Source: JAJTFA01 sp044351265 | GTDB taxonomy: Bacteria; Bacteroidota; Bacteroidia; UKL13-3 | DNA length: 64,000 nt | Assembly: GCA_044351265.1 (NCBI GenBank) | Contig: JBILGC010000002.1 | Span: forward strand, 1-64,000 | Direction of reading: 5' to 3' | Shown here: piece by piece, positions 26,100 to 35,712 of the stretch | Position numbering within the stretch: the first letter of the stretch is position 1 | Layout of the letters: the number at the start of each line of letters is the position of its first letter | Translations under genes and position numbers: made by a program | The notes under the pieces: model-generated | Seen by the model: only the letters and a program-made list of their open reading frames with translations | Database searches by the model: none | What the model was told of the DNA's origin: nothing

Positions 26100-26864
26100 T
26101 TAAACAGAAAATACCTTTGCCAGAAATGTATCAACGATATGATTAAACTCAGACGGCTTTTCCATCATAGGTGCATGCCCGCATTGTTCTAAAAAATATA
26201 GTTCTGAGCGTGGCAACAACTCATGGAACTCCTCTGCCACTTCCGGAGGGGTAATGGTGTCCTGTTTGCCCCATATTAAGCATGTTGGTTGTGTAAAGCC
26301 CGGTAAATCTTTACGCATGTTATGGCGTATTGCAGATTTTGCCATCGTTAATATGCGTAAAACTTTTCCTTTATCCTGAAGTGTATCATATACTTCATCA
26401 ACCAAATCATCAGTAGTTGATGCAGGATCGTAGAAGGTTAATTGAATACGCTCTCTTAAATAAGCTTTATCACCTTTCTTAGGGTAAGAAGCCCCAAATG
26501 CACTCTCATATAAACCCGAACTTCCGGTTAGCACCAATGAATTCACCTTTTGCGGGTATTTTTTAATAAACACTAAACCAACATGGCCTCCTAATGAATT
26601 GCCTAGAAAATTAACTTGCTTGAACCCTTTATAATCAATAAATTCATTGATAAAATTGGCTAAACCCTCTACGCTTAATGACAGAATATTCATCTCAAAA
26701 ATCGGCATGAGTGGTATAACGACCTTATATTTTGGAGAGAAATGATTTAAAACATCTTTCCAGTTGCTTAAAGCCCCAAATAATCCGTGAAGTAGCAAAA
26801 GAACCTCTCCCTCTCCTTCCTCAATATATTTAAACTTGCCTTCTTGTTTTAAGTTAACTTCCAT
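26100..26864 (-). CDS. Alpha/beta-hydrolase
   Basis: A 254-residue soluble hydrolase. The nucleophile elbow GNSLGG (Ser90), acid WGKQD and CGHAPMMEKP histidine form a complete triad; LLLLHGLFG supplies the oxyanion region. ATG 26864 is preferred to the TTG one codon upstream. The substrate is unknown; the family includes esterases, C-C hydrolases and MenH-like enzymes, and menD/menB lie elsewhere in the window, but nothing here points to MenH. It ends 6 bp before the CBS-domain gene. Confidence 0.85.
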   Translation of the reverse strand: MEVNLKQEGKFKYIEEGEGEVLLLLHGLFGALSNWKDVLNHFSPKYKVVIPLMPIFEMNILSLSVEGLANFINEFIDYKGFKQVNFLGNSLGGHVGLVFIKKYPQKVNSLVLTGSSGLYESAFGASYPKKGDKAYLRERIQLTFYDPASTTDDLVDEVYDTLQDKGKVLRILTMAKSAIRHNMRKDLPGFTQPTCLIWGKQDTITPPEVAEEFHELLPRSELYFLEQCGHAPMMEKPSEFNHIVDTFLAKVFSV

Positions 26865-26899
26865 CAATAATTATTACGGGTGAAACAAAGATATAAAAA

Positions 26900-27478
26900 T
26901 TAAACACTAGCAAGTGTTTTAACTTCTTTTAAAAAATTCTGAATAATCTTCATACCATCTTTGGTTAAGCACGATTCTGGATGAAATTGGATGCCCCAAA
27001 CCGGCAAGCTCTTATGCTTAATTGCCATTACCTCATTATCTCGGGTCCATGCCTGCATTTCCAAAGAATCACCCAATTTTGTTAGGATCAAAGAATGATA
27101 GCGGGTGGCAGAAAATTCATTCATGCCATCAAACAATTGTCTGTTAGAACAATAAATAGTATCAACCTTACCATGTTTGGGTGCTGTTGCTAAGCCAAGC
27201 TCCGCTCCACAAAACTCACCAATTGCCTGATGCCCCAGACAAACCCCTAAAACAGGATAACTTTGAACAATAAATGGCAAAACTGTCATTAGCAATCCTG
27301 CATCAGCCGGCCTGCCCGGACCCGGAGATATAACCACAGCATCAGGCTTTATCTCATCAATTTCCTTCTCTGTTAGCACATCGTTTCTCATAACAACGCA
27401 CATTGCCCCGGCCTGCAACAAATAATCACACAGCATGTATGTGAAAGAGTCGAAGTTATCTATAAGTAAAATTTTCAC
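26900..27478 (-). CDS. Glutamine amidotransferase of anthranilate / aminodeoxychorismate synthase
   Basis: Supplies ammonia from glutamine to chorismate-using synthases. The 192-residue class I amidotransferase has LLIDNFDSFTY, VVISPGPGRPADAG, the nucleophile in GVCLGHQAIGE (Cys80) and the QFHPES motif (His166, Glu168). The start is GTG. No trpE or pabB lies nearby, so TrpG and PabA cannot be told apart; a single protein may serve both. It is the first gene of the minus-strand series and diverges from the glycan locus. Confidence 0.92.
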   Translation of the reverse strand: MKILLIDNFDSFTYMLCDYLLQAGAMCVVMRNDVLTEKEIDEIKPDAVVISPGPGRPADAGLLMTVLPFIVQSYPVLGVCLGHQAIGEFCGAELGLATAPKHGKVDTIYCSNRQLFDGMNEFSATRYHSLILTKLGDSLEMQAWTRDNEVMAIKHKSLPVWGIQFHPESCLTKDGMKIIQNFLKEVKTLASV

Positions 27479-27567
27479 GTTTATAAGAAATTTGATTCCT
27501 TAATATAGATGGTTTATTTACTATTAAGAAAATCTATAAATTGCGAACCTATTATTAAATAATTAAA

Positions 27568-28248
27568 ATGCCTACCATTAACTGGTTAAGAAAAGAATTT
27601 TATTACGGATACGATAGTGGAGACGTATTATCTGTAATACCAAATTGGAGAAGATTTAATGAAGAGCGCATCATTGGCGGCTCATACCGAAATGTTTTTT
27701 TGAAGGGCGCTTTACCCTACCTGAAGCCTAATTCTAAGGTAATGGAATTGGGGCCCGGAAGAGGTTCTTGGAGCCGCGCTATTATGCAGTATATTCCTCA
27801 AGGGAAATTAACCACGCTCGACTTTCAGGATGTAAGGCAATGGCTACACCCGGAGAAATACAATATGCGTATGGATAATATTCAAGTAAACGATAACACG
27901 TTTAGTGCGGTTCCTGATAATTCCTTTGATTTCTTCTGGTCATTCGGAGTATTGTGTCATAATAATATACACGACATTAGAGAAATATTAAAAAACGCAT
28001 TGCCTAAAATGAAAAAGGGGGCTTATGCCGTTCATATGTATGGTGATTGGGAAAAGTTGGAGAAATGGGGATGGAGAAAAGGGAAAGTACCTCTTGAATT
28101 TAAAAACAAGCCTGATGATGAAATTTGGTGGCCAAGAAACAACCAAAAAGAAATGACTGCGGCAGCAGAAGCAGCTGGTTGGGAAGTGGTTTCTCCGGAT
28201 TTAGGAATTGTAAAAAGAGACTCCATTATTTTACTTAGAGCTAAATAA
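27568..28248 (+). CDS. SAM-dependent methyltransferase (class I)
   Basis: First gene of the plus-strand half of the glycan locus, 226 residues, soluble. Motif I is VMELGPGRGSWSRAI (about residues 60-74), followed by a motif II-like LTTLDFQ and FDFFWSFGVLCHNNIHD. The N-terminus (KEFYYGYDSGDVLS, PNWRRFNEERIIGGSYR) resembles methyltransferases of polysaccharide clusters. The acceptor is probably a sugar or a lipid-linked glycan; this is inferred from neighbours. The next gene begins 1 bp after the stop. Confidence 0.82.
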   Translation: MPTINWLRKEFYYGYDSGDVLSVIPNWRRFNEERIIGGSYRNVFLKGALPYLKPNSKVMELGPGRGSWSRAIMQYIPQGKLTTLDFQDVRQWLHPEKYNMRMDNIQVNDNTFSAVPDNSFDFFWSFGVLCHNNIHDIREILKNALPKMKKGAYAVHMYGDWEKLEKWGWRKGKVPLEFKNKPDDEIWWPRNNQKEMTAAAEAAGWEVVSPDLGIVKRDSIILLRAK

Positions 28249-28249
28249 T

Positions 28250-28861
28250 TTGCTGGCGATTTTAACCAAACTTTGGAAGCTGATACCGGCACATAGGCTA
28301 CAGAACCAATGGAATAAAGCCTTCCTTGCTAATGATGCCCTTTTTGAGTCGTCAACCCACTTGCATAAGGGTGCTCAAATTTTAAATCTCCAAAAAGATA
28401 AAAGGCAAATTAAAATTGGGCACAATACACATATAAGAGGCGAGCTGTTGATTTTTGCTCATGGAGGCGAAATAAACATAGGTAATTATTGCTATGTGGG
28501 AGAAGGAGCAAAAATATGGTCTGCAAAAAAAATAAAAATTGGTAGCTATGTACTCATAGCACATGGGGTAAACATCCATGATAATATTTCTCATCCAATA
28601 AATGCTGAGTTAAGGAGAAAACATACAGAACAAATTATTCATCAAGGTCACCCTAAAAAAGATATTGAGTTGAAAGAAAAAGAAGTTTTAATTATGGATG
28701 ATGCATGGATCGGATTTAATTCTACCATACTGCGCGGAGTTACTATTGGGCGAGGGGCGGTAATTGGAGCATGTAGTGTGGTTACTGAAAGTGTACCCGA
28801 TTATGCCATAGTTGTTGGAAATCCAGCCCGAATAATCGGATACGCAAATAAGCAGGCATGA
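28250..28861 (+). CDS. Hexapeptide-repeat acyltransferase (left-handed beta-helix)
   Basis: A 203-residue O- or N-acetyltransferase-like protein. Imperfect hexapeptide repeats run from about residue 60 to 195, with HGVNIHDNISHP, DDAWIGFNSTILRGVTIGRG, AVIGACSVVTESVPDYAIVV and GNPARIIG, the pattern of the LacA/CysE/VatD group. The TTG start at 28250 follows the previous stop by 1 bp. Likely role: acetylation of a surface sugar. It overlaps the next methyltransferase by 4 bp (ATGA). Confidence 0.85.
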   Translation: MLAILTKLWKLIPAHRLQNQWNKAFLANDALFESSTHLHKGAQILNLQKDKRQIKIGHNTHIRGELLIFAHGGEINIGNYCYVGEGAKIWSAKKIKIGSYVLIAHGVNIHDNISHPINAELRRKHTEQIIHQGHPKKDIELKEKEVLIMDDAWIGFNSTILRGVTIGRGAVIGACSVVTESVPDYAIVVGNPARIIGYANKQA

Positions 28862-29709
28862 TAAAAACACTTAAACATACTCTTGTTCCTTTAAGAAAGT
28901 TGGTTTACATGCTTACGGGCAAAAAACCTTGGAGCTATGGCTACAATGATACACGCTGGGCAAACATAGCACAGAGTATACGCAGCAATTCACTTTTGGC
29001 CGATTTCAATAAAGGCTTTATTCCTCAAGAATTTGGAATTGGCTTTGATGAACGAGTTGTTGAATACCCCTGGATATTCAGCAAAATCAAAAAAGATAAA
29101 TCTACGTTCTTAGATGCAGGATCAACCTTCAATTTTCCCGAAATTATTTCTCATCATAACTTGGCTGATGAAACATTAACAATTTTCACCTATTACCCTG
29201 AGCCAAATAATTTTTATCAGAAACGTGTTTCTTACGTTTATGGTGATTTGAGAGAAATGCCTTTCCCCTCGGCTTATTTTAATCAGGTGGTTTGCCAATC
29301 TACCATTGAGCATGTAGATATGGATAATAGCATTTATGGATATGAACTGAAAAAAAACGAAAATGAAGCTGTTAAAAGTTATGAATATTTAAAAGTGGTC
29401 GATGAACTGATTAGGGTGCTTAAGCCAGGAGGGCAGTTATTACTGACCTTTCCTTACGGCAAATTCGAAAATCATGGTTTTTTCCAGCAGTTCGATTCAG
29501 AAATGGTAAATCGGATGGCGTTGGAGATGCAAAAATATGGCAGCTTTAAAGACGAGTATATAGCTTATTACAAAAATGGGTGGAAATTTGAAACTGCAGC
29601 GGTCTGCAAAAGCTTTGTTTCTTTTAATCCACATACAGGAAAAGGTAAAAGCAACGATGGGGCTGCACATTGCCGGTGTGTGTGCTGCATAACATTTATT
29701 AAACAGTGA
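28858..29709 (+). CDS. SAM-dependent methyltransferase
   Basis: A 283-residue protein of the class I fold. Motif I is degenerate (TFLDAGSTFNFPEI instead of DxGxGxG), but the later motifs are clear: VYGDLREMPFPSAYFNQVVC, STIEHVDMDN and ELIRVLKPGGQLLLTFPYG. The C-terminus is cysteine-rich (HCRCVCCITF). It is coupled by a 4-bp overlap to the acyltransferase and lies 4 bp before another methyltransferase. Substrate unknown; surface glycan modification is inferred from context. Confidence 0.8.
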   Translation: MIKTLKHTLVPLRKLVYMLTGKKPWSYGYNDTRWANIAQSIRSNSLLADFNKGFIPQEFGIGFDERVVEYPWIFSKIKKDKSTFLDAGSTFNFPEIISHHNLADETLTIFTYYPEPNNFYQKRVSYVYGDLREMPFPSAYFNQVVCQSTIEHVDMDNSIYGYELKKNENEAVKSYEYLKVVDELIRVLKPGGQLLLTFPYGKFENHGFFQQFDSEMVNRMALEMQKYGSFKDEYIAYYKNGWKFETAAVCKSFVSFNPHTGKGKSNDGAAHCRCVCCITFIKQ

Positions 29710-29713
29710 TACC

Positions 29714-30538
29714 ATGACGTGGGAAGAGGCTGTAAAACAATTGCGAAGCAAACCCGAAAATCATCAAAGCATTTTAGATAATTACTTTGATGAAGATATC
29801 TTTACGTCAGTTGAGCGCTTCTATCAGAGCGATGAGTTTAAAGCGCTTATTAAGCTTATCCCACCTAGCGCTAAGACGCTTTTGGATATTGGTGCCGGAC
29901 GCGGTATTGCATCCTATGCATTTGCTAAAAAAGGATTGCAGGTAACAGCATTGGAGCCGGACACAAGTAATGATGTTGGCTCTGGTGCCATTAAAAAAAT
30001 TGCATCTGATTGTAACCTGCCCATCCGGGTTGAAGAATCTTTTGGGGAAAAATTACCATTTGAATCTGATAGTTTTGATCTTGTTTATGCAAGGCAGGTT
30101 TTGCATCATGCTCATAACCTTACGCAATTTTGCAAAGAGGCTGCACGTGTGCTAAAACCCGGTGGTTTATTTATTGCCACGCGTGAGCATGTTTTAAGCA
30201 AAGAATCTGATTTAGCTGTTTTTCTCGCTCTGCATCCGCTTCATAACCAATATGGCGGTGAGCATGCATTTACATTGAAAGAATATTTGGGAGCTATAAA
30301 AAGTGCCGGACTTCAGTTAAAAAAGGTTTTACATCCGTATGCCTCTGTTATTAATTACGCTCCCCTCACAGAAGTACAACTAAAAAATCGCTTTGCTGAA
30401 TCTGTTTCCGGTGTTACCGGGAATTTTTTTGCTAAAGCTATAGTTGGAAACAAAAATTTGTTTAGCGTATTAACATACCTTAAAGCGTTAAGGTTTAAAC
30501 AACCCGGAAGGCTTTATTCATTTATAGCAACAAAATAA
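29714..30538 (+). CDS. SAM-dependent methyltransferase
   Basis: A 274-residue class I methyltransferase. Motif I (LLDIGAGRGIASYAF, about residues 56-70), the acidic residue in VTALEPD, motif IV (FDLVYARQVLHHAHNLTQF) and AARVLKPGGLFIATREH are intact. The C-terminal third (VSGVTGNFFAKAIVG) has no known match. It lies in the dense series of glycan genes, 4 bp after one methyltransferase and 2 bp before an epimerase gene. Confidence 0.85.
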   Translation: MTWEEAVKQLRSKPENHQSILDNYFDEDIFTSVERFYQSDEFKALIKLIPPSAKTLLDIGAGRGIASYAFAKKGLQVTALEPDTSNDVGSGAIKKIASDCNLPIRVEESFGEKLPFESDSFDLVYARQVLHHAHNLTQFCKEAARVLKPGGLFIATREHVLSKESDLAVFLALHPLHNQYGGEHAFTLKEYLGAIKSAGLQLKKVLHPYASVINYAPLTEVQLKNRFAESVSGVTGNFFAKAIVGNKNLFSVLTYLKALRFKQPGRLYSFIATK

Positions 30539-30540
30539 GT

Positions 30541-31488
30541 ATGCAAAAAATAACTGTAACCGGTGGGGCCGGTTTTATTGGTTCACATCTTGTAGATCTA
30601 TTGCTGGCCGATGGCCATAAAGTGTTGGTGTTGGATAATTTTTCTTACGGAAAAAAACAATTTTTACCTGTTGAAAATAATCTGCTATCTGTTGCTGAGG
30701 GAGATATTACGGATAAAGAATTCGTTAATAAACAGATAAAAGGTTTTGAGCCTGAAATTATTTTTCATTTAGCCGCGTTGCATCATATACCAACATGTGA
30801 AAACAAACCTGATGAAGCTTTAAAAATAAATATTGAGGGCACACAACATGTTTTAAATGCAGCTGCAGCCTGCACCACATTAAAAAAAATAGTGTTTGCA
30901 TCTAGTGGTGCAGTATATGATATAGTTGACACACCGCTGCTAGAAAACCAAACACCAACAATACCCTATGATATTTATAGCGTATCAAAGTTAAGTGGTG
31001 AATACCTGATGCGATTGTGGGCAAATAAGTTCGGAAAACAGGCTTTGGTAGCAAGGATATTCAACACCATTGGCGGACGAGAAACCAACGCGCATCTTGT
31101 TCCTGAAATTGTTGAGCAGCTACTTGGCGGAAAAAGCACTATAGAGCTGGGGAATCTTGAGCCCAAAAGAAGCTATATTGATGCAAGAGACACCTCAGCG
31201 GGTTTATATGCTTTAAGTAAGATTAAATCAGATAAGCCCTTTGATGTGTTTAATATGGGAAGAGAAGATGAGTATAACGTAAAAGAAATTGTGGAAATGC
31301 TTGGAATAGCTCAGGATAAACCCATAGAAATTATCCAATCTGCGGCACGCATGAGGAAAGTTGATCGCCTTAAACAGCAAGCATCCATGCAAAAAACCAA
31401 AGCGGCAACAGGCTGGGAACCCAAATACAGCGTTCAGGAAGGACTAGCCTATGCTTATACTTTTGATAAAGAGAGGTGCTTAAGATAA
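30541..31488 (+). CDS. NAD-dependent sugar epimerase/dehydratase (extended SDR)
   Basis: Nucleotide-sugar enzyme of 315 residues. The Rossmann motif GGAGFIGSHL is at residues 7-16; LDNFSYGKKQF follows, and the catalytic SSG...YDIYSVSKLSGEY (Ser/Tyr/Lys) is intact. It resembles UDP-glucose 4-epimerases and UDP-glucuronate decarboxylases, but the exact sugar cannot be assigned. Its stop overlaps the ATG of the next gene (TAATG), so it is co-translated with the glycosyltransferase. Confidence 0.88.
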   Translation: MQKITVTGGAGFIGSHLVDLLLADGHKVLVLDNFSYGKKQFLPVENNLLSVAEGDITDKEFVNKQIKGFEPEIIFHLAALHHIPTCENKPDEALKINIEGTQHVLNAAAACTTLKKIVFASSGAVYDIVDTPLLENQTPTIPYDIYSVSKLSGEYLMRLWANKFGKQALVARIFNTIGGRETNAHLVPEIVEQLLGGKSTIELGNLEPKRSYIDARDTSAGLYALSKIKSDKPFDVFNMGREDEYNVKEIVEMLGIAQDKPIEIIQSAARMRKVDRLKQQASMQKTKAATGWEPKYSVQEGLAYAYTFDKERCLR

Positions 31489-32642
31489 TGTCTCAAAAAA
31501 AATTACATATCTGCTTAAATCTCATTGCCGACCCTAACTGGCATGCAGGTAATATTTATATTTTTAATATCATTCATGCATTATCCAAATTACCTGCCAA
31601 AGAGCGTAACGAGATTAAACTAAGTATTGCCACACGTAATCTCAATGATATACCGGATGAAATAAAACATAAGGTTGATTATATCTATAAGGAAACCCTC
31701 TACCATCTGGCATTTTATAAGATATTAAAAATGCTCCCTGCGTTCTGCAGAATTAGTATTTTTAATTTCCGAAAGATTGACTTTTACTACCCCGGGGGCA
31801 ACCTTCCGCGCAACTGGATTTTTAAGTGGGGTGGTTGGATTCCGGATTTTCAGTATCGCTATTTACCTCAACTTTTTTCTAAAGAAGAATATGAAAGCAG
31901 AGAGTCTCGCAACGCCTACCTGGCTGCTCAATCTCCTGTTTTGGCTTTTAGCAGTAAAAATGCCATGGAAGATTATCTGAAGTTTTTTCCTCAGCATAAA
32001 GGCAATGAATTTTTGCTGCGCTTTGTAAGCAATGCTAATGAAGATTGGCTAAAAGACAACCCTGCTGAAATACAAAAGAAGTATCGATTGCCTGATTCCT
32101 TCTTTATGGTTTGCAACCAGTTTTGGAAACACAAAGATCACCCTACCATTATTGAAGCTATTTATAAACTCAAGCAAAAGGGTATCATTATTCATGTTGT
32201 TTGTACTGGTGCAACTGAGGATTTCCGAAATCCGGAATATTATCCCGGCCTGCTAAAAAAAGCGAAAGCGTTAGGGGTTAACGAGCAGTTTATTGTGCTG
32301 GGTTTTATCTCTCGCAAAGATCAGATTCAACTCATCAGACGAAGCCTTGCAATAATACAACCCTCATTGTTCGAAGGATGGAGCACGGTTGTGGAGGATG
32401 GCAGATCATTGGGCAAGCCAATATTTCTAAGCAATTTTCCTGTTCATGTTGAACAAAACCCTCCATATACGTGGTATTTTAAACAGCAAGACGCAGATGA
32501 GCTTGCAGCCCTCATTGAAAAACATCTGAACGAACTGAAACCCGGACCTGATACGCAAAAAGAAAAAACTGCATTTGAAGAAAACATCGTAATGATGACT
32601 GAGTTTGGCAGACGTATAATCGAAATGGCTCGCTTAATTTAG
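31488..32642 (+). CDS. Glycosyltransferase, GT4-like
   Basis: A 384-residue GT-B glycosyltransferase. The C-terminal half holds NQFWKHKDHPTIIEAIYKLK, VLGFISRKDQIQLIRR and the donor-binding IQPSLFEGWSTVVEDGRSLG motif (EX7E type). ATG 31488 is preferred over GTG 31476 because it overlaps the preceding stop and gives a normal N-terminus (MSQKKLHICLNL). Cytoplasmic, acting on a lipid-linked glycan by inference. Its 3' end overlaps the convergent glycosyltransferase gene by 9 bp. Confidence 0.85.
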   Translation: MSQKKLHICLNLIADPNWHAGNIYIFNIIHALSKLPAKERNEIKLSIATRNLNDIPDEIKHKVDYIYKETLYHLAFYKILKMLPAFCRISIFNFRKIDFYYPGGNLPRNWIFKWGGWIPDFQYRYLPQLFSKEEYESRESRNAYLAAQSPVLAFSSKNAMEDYLKFFPQHKGNEFLLRFVSNANEDWLKDNPAEIQKKYRLPDSFFMVCNQFWKHKDHPTIIEAIYKLKQKGIIIHVVCTGATEDFRNPEYYPGLLKKAKALGVNEQFIVLGFISRKDQIQLIRRSLAIIQPSLFEGWSTVVEDGRSLGKPIFLSNFPVHVEQNPPYTWYFKQQDADELAALIEKHLNELKPGPDTQKEKTAFEENIVMMTEFGRRIIEMARLI

Positions 32643-33776
32643 TAAAACAGGAATAATATCAATTAAGCGCCTCTCATAGGTATATTCTGTTAGAGTTCGT
32701 ATTTGCCCTGCCTGGGCAATAGCTTTCATCTTTTCCGGATTATTTAATAAGTATTGCACTTTATCTGCACATTCTTCCGGTGTTTTATAAACCACCACCT
32801 CTTCGTCCGGAACAAACAATGCATCCATATTCTGTTTCCAATCGGTAACCAAGCACGCCCCTACTCCTGTTGCCTCCCACAATCTGATATTGCCTCCATA
32901 ATTTAAAGCAGTGTCAATATGTGAATTTAAAGTGATGTGTGAATGGGCAAGCGTCTGATACATTTCCAGCCCAAACAAATTACCTTTATTAATACGCCAT
33001 AAGTTTAAAATATCTCTAACATCCTGCAACTTTCCTTGCTTTAGTTTCAATAAAATATTTTTAAGAAGATATGGTTTATTATCGTCAAAAGAAGCAAGCC
33101 AATAATCAACCTTGTGTCTTCTGGCAACTGCGCCCAACACGCGTAAACGATTATGGTGGCCATTGTTTCTCAAGGTTAATGACCCCACAAAGCTGATATT
33201 ATATTTCTTATTAGCCGTATCAATTTTGTTTAGTAGTGTTTTTTCAAAGGCAAACTGAAAAAGGTGCGTTTTAAATCCCTTAGAATGATAATACTGTAAA
33301 AAATGCTCGCCACCCGAGAGCATCAAATCGCAGCCTTCAAAGCGCTTGGCATCACAAATACCAATTCCATCCCAACCAATTACTTTTTTTATACCCGGAC
33401 AACTTTTTCTTACTTTCTTTCTAATATCGGGATTTACATAAACGTAATCGTTGGCAAAGAATATTTCGGGGGCAAATGCCTTAATCTGTTCCAGAAAAAT
33501 TTCTTCAAGCCAGTTATCATTATTAAAATTTACATTGTTTTCCTGTGCCCATTTTTTCTGTGCAAACTCATTGTTAATGATTACAAGTTCTACATCAAAT
33601 TGCCCTGTTTTCTCCAAATTTATCTTCCAGTAATCAGCCCAGCCAATGCCTTGTTCCATCATTTTAGCATATTGCCAAGCATAGGGCTTATTGGCAAGTC
33701 CCTCCTCTTGCTTGTATAGCCTTTCCAGATACTCCGGATAAAATGAGGCCACCTTAAATAATTTAACCTTGCCCAC
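32634..33776 (-). CDS. CgeB-like glycosyltransferase
   Basis: A 380-residue protein whose C-terminal part (LWEATGVGACLVTDWKQNMD, DKVQYLLNNPEKMKAIAQAG) matches the glycosyltransferase 1-like domain of the CgeB family. The N-terminal half has an IGWDGIG strand and a DLMLSGGEHFLQYYHSKGF segment. The start is GTG, overlapping the end of the asparagine synthetase gene by 14 bp. It is the last gene of the minus-strand half of the glycan locus and meets the plus-strand half tail to tail. Confidence 0.8.
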   Translation of the reverse strand: MGKVKLFKVASFYPEYLERLYKQEEGLANKPYAWQYAKMMEQGIGWADYWKINLEKTGQFDVELVIINNEFAQKKWAQENNVNFNNDNWLEEIFLEQIKAFAPEIFFANDYVYVNPDIRKKVRKSCPGIKKVIGWDGIGICDAKRFEGCDLMLSGGEHFLQYYHSKGFKTHLFQFAFEKTLLNKIDTANKKYNISFVGSLTLRNNGHHNRLRVLGAVARRHKVDYWLASFDDNKPYLLKNILLKLKQGKLQDVRDILNLWRINKGNLFGLEMYQTLAHSHITLNSHIDTALNYGGNIRLWEATGVGACLVTDWKQNMDALFVPDEEVVVYKTPEECADKVQYLLNNPEKMKAIAQAGQIRTLTEYTYERRLIDIIPVLLN

Positions 33777-35712
33777 TTTTTATAAAATTATTTTCAAACC
33801 ATAGGTAATGCACATATTTCCAGAAATTACCTGTGCTATTCCAATCCCAAGATTTGTTTTTGTAACGTTTTTCTGCCTCCTGCTTAAGTGCCTGATGATT
33901 GACAAACGGGCTTGGTTTATTAAGCTGCTCCATTAGCCAAGGAAAAACAGGCCCGTTAAACCATTCAGGCATGGGTGCGTTAAATCCAATTTTTACACGA
34001 GAAGCGCGTATGCTTTCCGGCATATATCCCTTCATTGCCTCTCGGGCAATTAATTTGGTGTAGCCGTTTTGTATCTTACTGCTACCGGGTAAAGAAAAAG
34101 TATATGCCACCAAACGCCAATCCATAAAAGGCATTCTTACTTCAATACCATTTGCCATGCTCATTCTATCAAAATTTCTCAAAATGGTAGGTAACACATC
34201 TGCATGAAATAATTGATATAATTTACGGTTAGTTTCATCCATGTCTTGTGGGGCCTCCTTCGTTATTGGGAAACCATCGTTTACTTGATAGACATCCTTA
34301 TGAATAAAAGATTGCCAGAACGAGGCAGACCATTGGTCTTTCCAAGACTTAAGTGTTTTAATTACTTGACGATATGGAGCAAAATCCGGGTGATAGTTTA
34401 GCTGGGCAGGTAAACTATTTTTAAATGCCTCAGCGAATCCTGTGTATGGGCTTTTGCCAATATATTGTTGGTATGCATTTAGCAAGTTTAAGTTTTCGTG
34501 CACACCACCAATCCATGAAGGCGCATTGCTTAAAAATGCACCATCGGCATGCAAATAACCGCCCATCAATTCATCAGCACCATGGCCATCTAGTGATACT
34601 ACAATATTATTTCTTCTTAGCTCTCTATAAATTAGCCAAGGAGCAATGGGAATGCCTACATACACATCATCAAAATCATACAATACACGGTCCATCATCT
34701 CCAGCGACTCTTCTTCTTTCACTTCAAAAAAATGCCCTTTTACCTGATTATATGCTACAACCTCTTCCGCTTGCGGCCGCTCATCATTACTCTTTCCCGG
34801 AAATGTTGCAACAAACGTTTGCTGCCAATTTGCCGCCATTCTTTCATCACCTTGTTGTGCACCCATTTGTGCGAGTGCAGAAACAACCGCACTTGAATCG
34901 AACCCACCGCTTAGACTTGAGCCAACCGATACATCACTGCGCATGCGCAGTTTCACTGCATCAAAAAAAAGGTCTCTGAAACGGTTTGCTTGCGATGCCA
35001 AATCTGGCGGAACAGCTTGCAGGTGTTCTGCTGTATTCCACCAGCGTGTAATTTTAATTGTTCCGTTTGTTATCCATGCGCAATTACCCGCTTGAAGTTT
35101 ATGTACATTTCTGAACATTGTTTTAGCGGAAGACTCTACTCCAAATCCTGTTTTTAAAAACTGAATGGCGCTTGTTTCGTCTACAGCAGGTGTATATCCG
35201 TCCAGGTGTTTAAATGCTTTAAGCTCTGATGCAAAAGCAAACTGTTGGCTGTTTAATAAAAAATGAAAGGGTTTAATGCCAAAGCGGTCTCTGGCTATAA
35301 AACAAGTGTTGTTTTGGCTATCAAATAAGCATAGTGCCCACATGCCATTAAACTTATGTAACATGTGCTCTTTCCATTCATGATATGCCGCCATTATCAC
35401 TTCTGTATCACCATTGGTTTTAAAGTGGTACCCCTTTGCAACAAGCTCTTCCTTTATTTCAATAAAATTAAAAATCTCGCCATTGAATACAATGTGATAC
35501 CTATTATCTGCAAAGTGCATGGGCTGATCGCCCTCTCTGCTCAAATCAATAATAGCAAGTCGTCTGTGTCCAAGAGCAAGATTCTTGTTTTCATTAAGCC
35601 ATATCCCTCTGCCATCCGGACCACGGTGTTTTAGGCTATCGGTGAAGCGAATAATGCTTTCTTCTGCTACCTGCAACCCGTTAAAATTCCATATGCCTGC
35701 AATGCCACACAT
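33763..35712 (-). CDS. asnB: Asparagine synthetase (glutamine-hydrolysing), glycan-locus type
   Basis: A 649-residue protein with an N-terminal Ntn glutaminase domain (MCGIAGIW, Cys2 after Met removal; HRGPDGRG; FNGEIFNF) and an ATP-pyrophosphatase synthase domain with SGGFDSSA (residues 268-275) and LDGHGADELMGGY. All catalytic elements are intact. In polysaccharide loci such enzymes are thought to amidate a uronic acid or make an amide on a sugar, but true asparagine synthesis cannot be ruled out. It starts right after the flippase stop (TAA, ATG), so the two are coupled. Confidence 0.92.
   Translation of the reverse strand: MCGIAGIWNFNGLQVAEESIIRFTDSLKHRGPDGRGIWLNENKNLALGHRRLAIIDLSREGDQPMHFADNRYHIVFNGEIFNFIEIKEELVAKGYHFKTNGDTEVIMAAYHEWKEHMLHKFNGMWALCLFDSQNNTCFIARDRFGIKPFHFLLNSQQFAFASELKAFKHLDGYTPAVDETSAIQFLKTGFGVESSAKTMFRNVHKLQAGNCAWITNGTIKITRWWNTAEHLQAVPPDLASQANRFRDLFFDAVKLRMRSDVSVGSSLSGGFDSSAVVSALAQMGAQQGDERMAANWQQTFVATFPGKSNDERPQAEEVVAYNQVKGHFFEVKEEESLEMMDRVLYDFDDVYVGIPIAPWLIYRELRRNNIVVSLDGHGADELMGGYLHADGAFLSNAPSWIGGVHENLNLLNAYQQYIGKSPYTGFAEAFKNSLPAQLNYHPDFAPYRQVIKTLKSWKDQWSASFWQSFIHKDVYQVNDGFPITKEAPQDMDETNRKLYQLFHADVLPTILRNFDRMSMANGIEVRMPFMDWRLVAYTFSLPGSSKIQNGYTKLIAREAMKGYMPESIRASRVKIGFNAPMPEWFNGPVFPWLMEQLNKPSPFVNHQALKQEAEKRYKNKSWDWNSTGNFWKYVHYLWFENNFIKSGQG

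Noticed and set aside
28858..29709. Possible pseudogene because SAM motif I is degenerate
   Set aside because: The frame is intact, coupled to its neighbours and the later methyltransferase motifs are good; a divergent but functional enzyme is as likely.
34425..34979. A 184-codon plus-strand open frame antisense to asnB
   Set aside because: It covers a conserved catalytic region of asnB, has a His-rich antisense composition and no start context.
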